A program made the translations under genes and the position numbers. A DNA stretch of 8,959 bases, from NCBI GenBank assembly GCA_945861165.1, contig CAMATO010000040.1, positions 1-8,959 on the forward strand, written 5' to 3'. Source of the DNA: Bifidobacterium breve (GTDB lineage: Bacteria > Actinomycetota > Actinomycetes > S36-B12 > UBA5976). The notes under the pieces were generated by a model. It worked only from the letters and a program-made list of their open reading frames with translations. It ran no database searches and was not told where the DNA came from. Positions 5,970-8,959 of this stretch are shown piece by piece; the stretch's first letter is position 1, and each line of letters starts with the position of its first letter.

Positions 5970-7820
5970 CTATTCAACTGTTACCGATTTAGCCAGATTA
6001 CGGGGTTGGTCAACATCATGGCCTTTCAGTGTGGCTAGTGCGCAGGCAAATACTTGTAATGGAACAGTGGCAACCAATGGTTGGAGCAAACTACTAGTTT
6101 GTGGAATTCTGATGATGTGATCAGCGATGTCTAAGACCGAGTCATCACCTTCCTCCACAATTAAAATAGTTTTTGCACCCCTTGCCCTTACTTCTTGAAT
6201 ATTTGAAACTACTTTTTCGTGTAATTCTTTTTCTTCTCTTAAACTTGGCACAATAACCACTACTGGAATACCATCTTCGATCAAAGCGATGGGACCATGT
6301 TTTAGTTCTCCAGCCGCAAATCCTTCAGCGTGCATGTAAGCCAGTTCCTTTAATTTTAATGCACCTTCGAGTGCGATCGGGAAACCCACATGTCTACCAA
6401 TGAATAGCACGCTTTGGGCGTTGACATATTTTTTAGCTAATTCATTAACGGCATCTGTGGTATCTAAAACCACATCTATTTGGTGAGAAATGTTTGCCAA
6501 TTCATTCATCACTTGTTTAATCTCTGCTGTTGGTTTATCAAGACGTAGCTCTGCAAAATACAAAGATAATAATTCAACTGCCACCACTTGGGTTAAGAAT
6601 GCTTTAGTGGAAGCAACCGCAATTTCTGGTCCACCCCGGGTATATAAAACTGCATCTGATTCTCTAGGAATTGTGGCACCTTGCGTATTACAAATGGCCA
6701 AGACTCGAGCACCTTGGGATTTAGCATGGCGAATTGCCATCAGGGTGTCCATAGTTTCACCACTCTGAGAAATTGCCACAACAAGTGTTCGGTTATTTAA
6801 AATTGGATCACGATATCTAAATTCACTGGCAAGTTCAACTTCGCAAGGAATTCTGGTCCAACGCTCCATGGCATATTTACCAATCATTCCTGAATGAAAG
6901 GCAGTACCGCAGGCAACAAAAATAATTTTTTCTATATTTGCTATTTCACCAATTGATAATTTCATTTCTTCTAGAATTAATTTGCCATCTTCACCGATTC
7001 GGCCCACTAATGTTTCTGCTACCGCTTTTGGTTGTTCAAATATTTCTTTGAGCATGAATAAATCAAATCCACCTTTTTCAGCAGCTTGGGCGTCCCAATC
7101 AACAACAAATTCTTTTGTTACCGCAGGTTTGCCATCAAAGTCAGTTATCGTTATTTTGTCGTGGCGAAGTTCAACTACTTGGTCTTGACCAAGTTCAATG
7201 GCGTTTTTTGTGTGAGAAATAAAAGCTGCCACATCTGATGCTAAAAAGTTTTCTCCCACACCTCGACCCACCACTAGTGGTGAATTTCTTCTTGCCCCAA
7301 TTACAACATCTGGTTGTTGAGCATGAACTGCCACAAGGGTAAAGGCGCCTCTTAATCTGCGCACAACTCTTCTCATACTTTCAGCTAAATCATTGTTTGA
7401 TTTTGGGTATTCAATGTTAAGTAAATGGGCAACAACTTCGGTGTCTGTTTCACTACTTAATTTCACGCCAGCTTTTTGTAATTCTGCTCTTAATTCTGAA
7501 AAGTTTTCAATAATTCCGTTATGAATAACTGCAATTTCATTTGCAACATCTGTGTGCGGATGCGCATTGGCATCATTGGGAATTCCATGAGTGGCCCATC
7601 GAGTATGACCAATAGCGGTAGTGGAATCTGGCAGTGGATCATTTCCTAAAAGTGTTTCCAGATTAACTAATTTGCCAGCTTTTTTTCTAATATCTAATTT
7701 GTGGTTATTAACAACAGCAACACCTGCTGAGTCATATCCGCGGTACTCAAGTCGACGCAATCCGTCCACCACCACGGTAAGGGCTTGCTTGTTTCCTACG
7801 TAGCCAACAATTCCACACAT
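5970..7820 (-). CDS. glmS: Glutamine-fructose-6-phosphate aminotransferase (isomerizing), GlmS
   Basis: GlmS makes glucosamine-6-phosphate from fructose-6-phosphate and glutamine, the entry step to UDP-GlcNAc and peptidoglycan. The 616-residue product is full length. The N-terminal glutaminase domain starts MCGIVGYVG, so Cys2 becomes the N-terminal nucleophile after Met removal. It contains RLEYRGYDSAG (23-33), HTRWATHG (72-79), HNGIIEN (100-106) and SETDTEVVAH (123-132). Two SIS isomerase domains follow: SQSGETMDT (351-359) in the first, and LEGALKLKE (484-492) with GELKHGP (504-510) in the second. The C-terminus ends DQPRNLAKSVTVE, as usual. It is the first gene of the leftward unit. No Shine-Dalgarno precedes the ATG; a TAGGCT lies 9 bases upstream, compatible with a very short or absent leader. 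I see no sign of a glmS ribozyme in the 47-base gap. Confidence 0.98.
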   Translation of the reverse strand: MCGIVGYVGNKQALTVVVDGLRRLEYRGYDSAGVAVVNNHKLDIRKKAGKLVNLETLLGNDPLPDSTTAIGHTRWATHGIPNDANAHPHTDVANEIAVIHNGIIENFSELRAELQKAGVKLSSETDTEVVAHLLNIEYPKSNNDLAESMRRVVRRLRGAFTLVAVHAQQPDVVIGARRNSPLVVGRGVGENFLASDVAAFISHTKNAIELGQDQVVELRHDKITITDFDGKPAVTKEFVVDWDAQAAEKGGFDLFMLKEIFEQPKAVAETLVGRIGEDGKLILEEMKLSIGEIANIEKIIFVACGTAFHSGMIGKYAMERWTRIPCEVELASEFRYRDPILNNRTLVVAISQSGETMDTLMAIRHAKSQGARVLAICNTQGATIPRESDAVLYTRGGPEIAVASTKAFLTQVVAVELLSLYFAELRLDKPTAEIKQVMNELANISHQIDVVLDTTDAVNELAKKYVNAQSVLFIGRHVGFPIALEGALKLKELAYMHAEGFAAGELKHGPIALIEDGIPVVVIVPSLREEKELHEKVVSNIQEVRARGAKTILIVEEGDDSVLDIADHIIRIPQTSSLLQPLVATVPLQVFACALATLKGHDVDQPRNLAKSVTVE

Positions 7821-7867
7821 TGTGTTAACAGCCTACGCGAAAGAGTGTTTGGCGTAGTGTTCAACTT
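7821..7867. promoter_or_regulatory. Divergent glmS / yaaA promoter region with an inverted repeat
   Basis: Only 47 bases separate the two start codons. An inverted repeat has arms CTACGC (7833-7838) and GCGTAG (7851-7856) with a 12-base spacer. Each arm overlaps a candidate TANNNT -10 element. Rightward, TAGTGT (7855-7860) lies 7 bases before the yaaA GTG. Leftward, TAGGCT (7835-7830 on the minus strand) lies 9 bases before the glmS ATG. Neither gene has a Shine-Dalgarno, so both spacings fit leaderless or nearly leaderless transcripts, which are common in Actinobacteria. No good -35 is seen for either. Confidence 0.45.
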
Positions 7868-8554
7868 GTGCTCATCCTCTTACCGCCCAGTGAAGGCAAG
7901 AACACTGTGCAAAAGGGTAAACCGGTCTCGTTAACTTCACTTTCATTTGGCAAGGATCTCAATCCCACCAGAAAAAAAACACTCACCGCACTGGGTCTTG
8001 CACTTACTAAAGCCCCCAGTGCAAAAGCTATTGATGTTTACTCTGGGGTTTTATACCAAGCCTTGGATTACCATAATTTAAATTCTACTGCCCAGAAACG
8101 GGCACAAAAATCCATAATAATAATTTCAGCATTATTTGGAGCACTTAAATTAACTGATTCAATTCCCACTTACAAACTTGATATGGCCAAATCATTACCC
8201 AAACTTGGATCCTTAAATGCGTTGTGGAAACCAATTGTCACAAAAGCATTAGAAAACATAAAAACAGATTTAATTGTTGATTGTAGATCTTCTACCTATC
8301 AAGGTGTGTGGAGTCCTGATTTAAACAAAACAGTGGGGATAAGAGTGTTCGCTGAGAAATCTGGTAAAAGAACTGTGGTGACACATATGTCTAAGAAAAC
8401 CAGGGGTGAGGTAACAAAGTTCTTAGTTATGCAAACAAAGAATCCTAAGACTGCTCAAGAATTACAGAAACTTGTTGCTAAAGCATTCAAATGTGAATTA
8501 GTTAAACCTGAAGGTAAAAAAAGTTGGTTGCTAGATGTGATTGTGAAAAGCTAG
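7868..8554 (+). CDS. yaaA: YaaA/DUF328 family protein (UPF0246), peroxide-stress type
   Basis: YaaA in E. coli is induced by hydrogen peroxide and limits damage by lowering free iron; its molecular activity is not well settled, and equivalence here is inferred from family membership. The 228-residue product starts MLILLPPSEGK, the hallmark of the actinobacterial branch. It then has AIDVYSGVLYQALD (54-67), IIISALFGALKLTDSIPTY (84-102) and DLIVDCRSSTYQGVW (134-148), the most conserved stretch of the family. It is slightly shorter than the roughly 250 residues of the enteric form. The start is GTG with no ribosome binding site. It is the only plus-strand gene, placed between glmM and glmS, and its stop overlaps that of glmM by 4 bases. 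No signal peptide or membrane segment is seen, so it is probably cytoplasmic. Confidence 0.88.
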   Translation: MLILLPPSEGKNTVQKGKPVSLTSLSFGKDLNPTRKKTLTALGLALTKAPSAKAIDVYSGVLYQALDYHNLNSTAQKRAQKSIIIISALFGALKLTDSIPTYKLDMAKSLPKLGSLNALWKPIVTKALENIKTDLIVDCRSSTYQGVWSPDLNKTVGIRVFAEKSGKRTVVTHMSKKTRGEVTKFLVMQTKNPKTAQELQKLVAKAFKCELVKPEGKKSWLLDVIVKS

Positions 8555-8959
8555 CAAGTTTTCTTAACAACACTTGCTAATGATTCGGCCACATCTTGGG
8601 CTTGTTTCATTGTTTCTGCTTCAACCATGACACGTATCAATGCTTCGGTACCACTGGAGCGAAGTAAAACTCTGCCCTTATCGCCTAAAGAGTTTTCAGC
8701 TTTCTTTACTGCTTCAACTAATTCAGAGTTGCCAATTTTTGTTTTATCAACATCTGGAATGTTGATCAGTACTTGGGGAAACTTGTTTACAATTCCAGCT
8801 AATTCTTGCAAAGATTTCTGCGATGTTGCAACAGCGTTCATTAGATGCAGTGCGGTTAACAAACCATCGCCAGTGGTGGAGTGATTTCTCATAATTATAT
8901 GACCAGATTGTTCGCCACCTAAAACGTAATTCTTTGCTTCCATAGCTTCCAAAACATAT
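8551..8959 (-). CDS. glmM: Phosphoglucosamine mutase GlmM, C-terminal part, start beyond the right edge
   Basis: GlmM converts glucosamine-6-phosphate, the product of GlmS, to glucosamine-1-phosphate for UDP-GlcNAc synthesis. The frame is open through the right edge; the visible part begins YVLEAMEAKNYVLGGEQSGH, which aligns with the middle of the enzyme, so the TTG and ATG codons here are internal. About 136 residues of roughly 445 are present. Visible motifs are GGEQSGHII, the sugar-recognition loop, and TTGDGLLTALHL. The C-terminal phosphate-binding loop is LRSSGTEALIRVMVEAE. The active-site serine and metal loop lie outside the window. In the loop the usual Pro of SGTEP is Ala; other substitutions occur here in actinobacteria, so loss of function is not implied. 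The gene ends tail-to-tail with yaaA at a shared CTAG. Confidence 0.94.
   Translation of the reverse strand, partial: YVLEAMEAKNYVLGGEQSGHIIMRNHSTTGDGLLTALHLMNAVATSQKSLQELAGIVNKFPQVLINIPDVDKTKIGNSELVEAVKKAENSLGDKGRVLLRSSGTEALIRVMVEAETMKQAQDVAESLASVVKKTC
8552..8579 (-). terminator. Weak candidate terminator hairpin at the glmM / yaaA junction
   Basis: The arms TAGCAAGT (8552-8559) and ACTTGCTA (8572-8579) form a perfect 8-bp inverted repeat around a 12-base loop. It covers the last codons of glmM and both stop codons. On the minus strand the stem is followed by GCTTTTC, a short T-run, so it could end glmM transcription. The stem is A+T-rich with a large loop, and the plus-strand side has no T-run. 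There is no intergenic space here for any other terminator. Confidence 0.35.

Larger units (their letters stand above)
1790..7820 (-). other. Probable seven-gene transcription unit glmS-acpS-alr-tsaE-tsaB-rimI-tsaD
   Basis: All seven genes read leftward. Gaps in order are 16, 27 and 12 bases, then three overlaps of 4 bases each (tsaE/tsaB, tsaB/rimI, rimI/tsaD), every one an ATGA. No hairpin with a T-run is seen between them. I infer one main transcript from the glmS promoter region, with internal starts possible in the A+T-rich acpS-alr gap. Confidence 0.7.

Noticed and set aside
7821..7867. A glmS ribozyme upstream of glmS.
   Set aside because: The gap is only 47 bases, too short for the ribozyme. 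That element is known from Firmicutes and their relatives, and none of its core is visible.
8950..8952. TTG codon at 8952 as a start for a short 133-residue protein.
   Set aside because: The frame continues upstream to the window edge, and the residues before it (YVLEAME) match GlmM. It is an internal codon of a truncated glmM.
1..8959. A novel defence, mobile or secondary-metabolism system.
   Set aside because: Every substantial frame is a recognised housekeeping gene or a shadow of one. No repeats array, transposase, integrase, toxin-antitoxin pair or unexplained gap over 148 bases is present.

Overview
This window is a chromosomal housekeeping block from an A+T-rich actinobacterium. The gene order glmM, glmS, acpS, alr, tsaE, tsaB, rimI, tsaD, groES, groEL matches the arrangement I know from mycobacteria and other Actinobacteria. 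The low G+C and very tight packing suggest a streamlined lineage, such as the freshwater acI/Nanopelagicales group. That placement is inferred from order and base composition, not from a search. No mobile element, CRISPR array, tRNA, rRNA or phage-like gene is visible, and no gap between genes exceeds 148 bases.

Reading along the minus strand from the right edge, the window opens with the C-terminal part of glmM (phosphoglucosamine mutase). A single plus-strand gene of the YaaA/DUF328 family follows, overlapping glmM tail-to-tail at a shared CTAG. It lies head-to-head with glmS across 47 bases that hold an inverted repeat and two candidate divergent promoters. Next comes a compact run of seven genes (7820 down to 1790): glmS (glucosamine-6-phosphate synthase), acpS (holo-ACP synthase), alr (alanine racemase), tsaE, tsaB, rimI and tsaD. 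Gaps are 16, 27 and 12 bases and then three successive 4-base ATGA overlaps, so this is probably one transcription unit. After 148 bases comes the chaperonin operon groES-groEL, with groEL cut by the left edge after 420 codons.

Functionally, GlmS and GlmM feed UDP-N-acetylglucosamine synthesis and Alr supplies D-alanine, both for peptidoglycan. AcpS activates acyl carrier protein for lipid synthesis. TsaE, TsaB and TsaD are the bacterial t6A tRNA-modification proteins acting after TsaC/TsaC2 (not in the window), and RimI is an N-terminal acetyltransferase. GroES/GroEL fold proteins and here carry a clear CIRCE operator, the binding site of the HrcA repressor.

I found no undescribed multi-gene system. 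The points worth a second look are regulatory and architectural: a U-U-mismatched hairpin at the 5' end of the groES leader that could also mask the ribosome binding site, a long perfect hairpin between groES and groEL, the symmetric glmS/yaaA divergent promoter region, the shared-stop CTAG overlap, and the absence of nnrD between acpS and alr.
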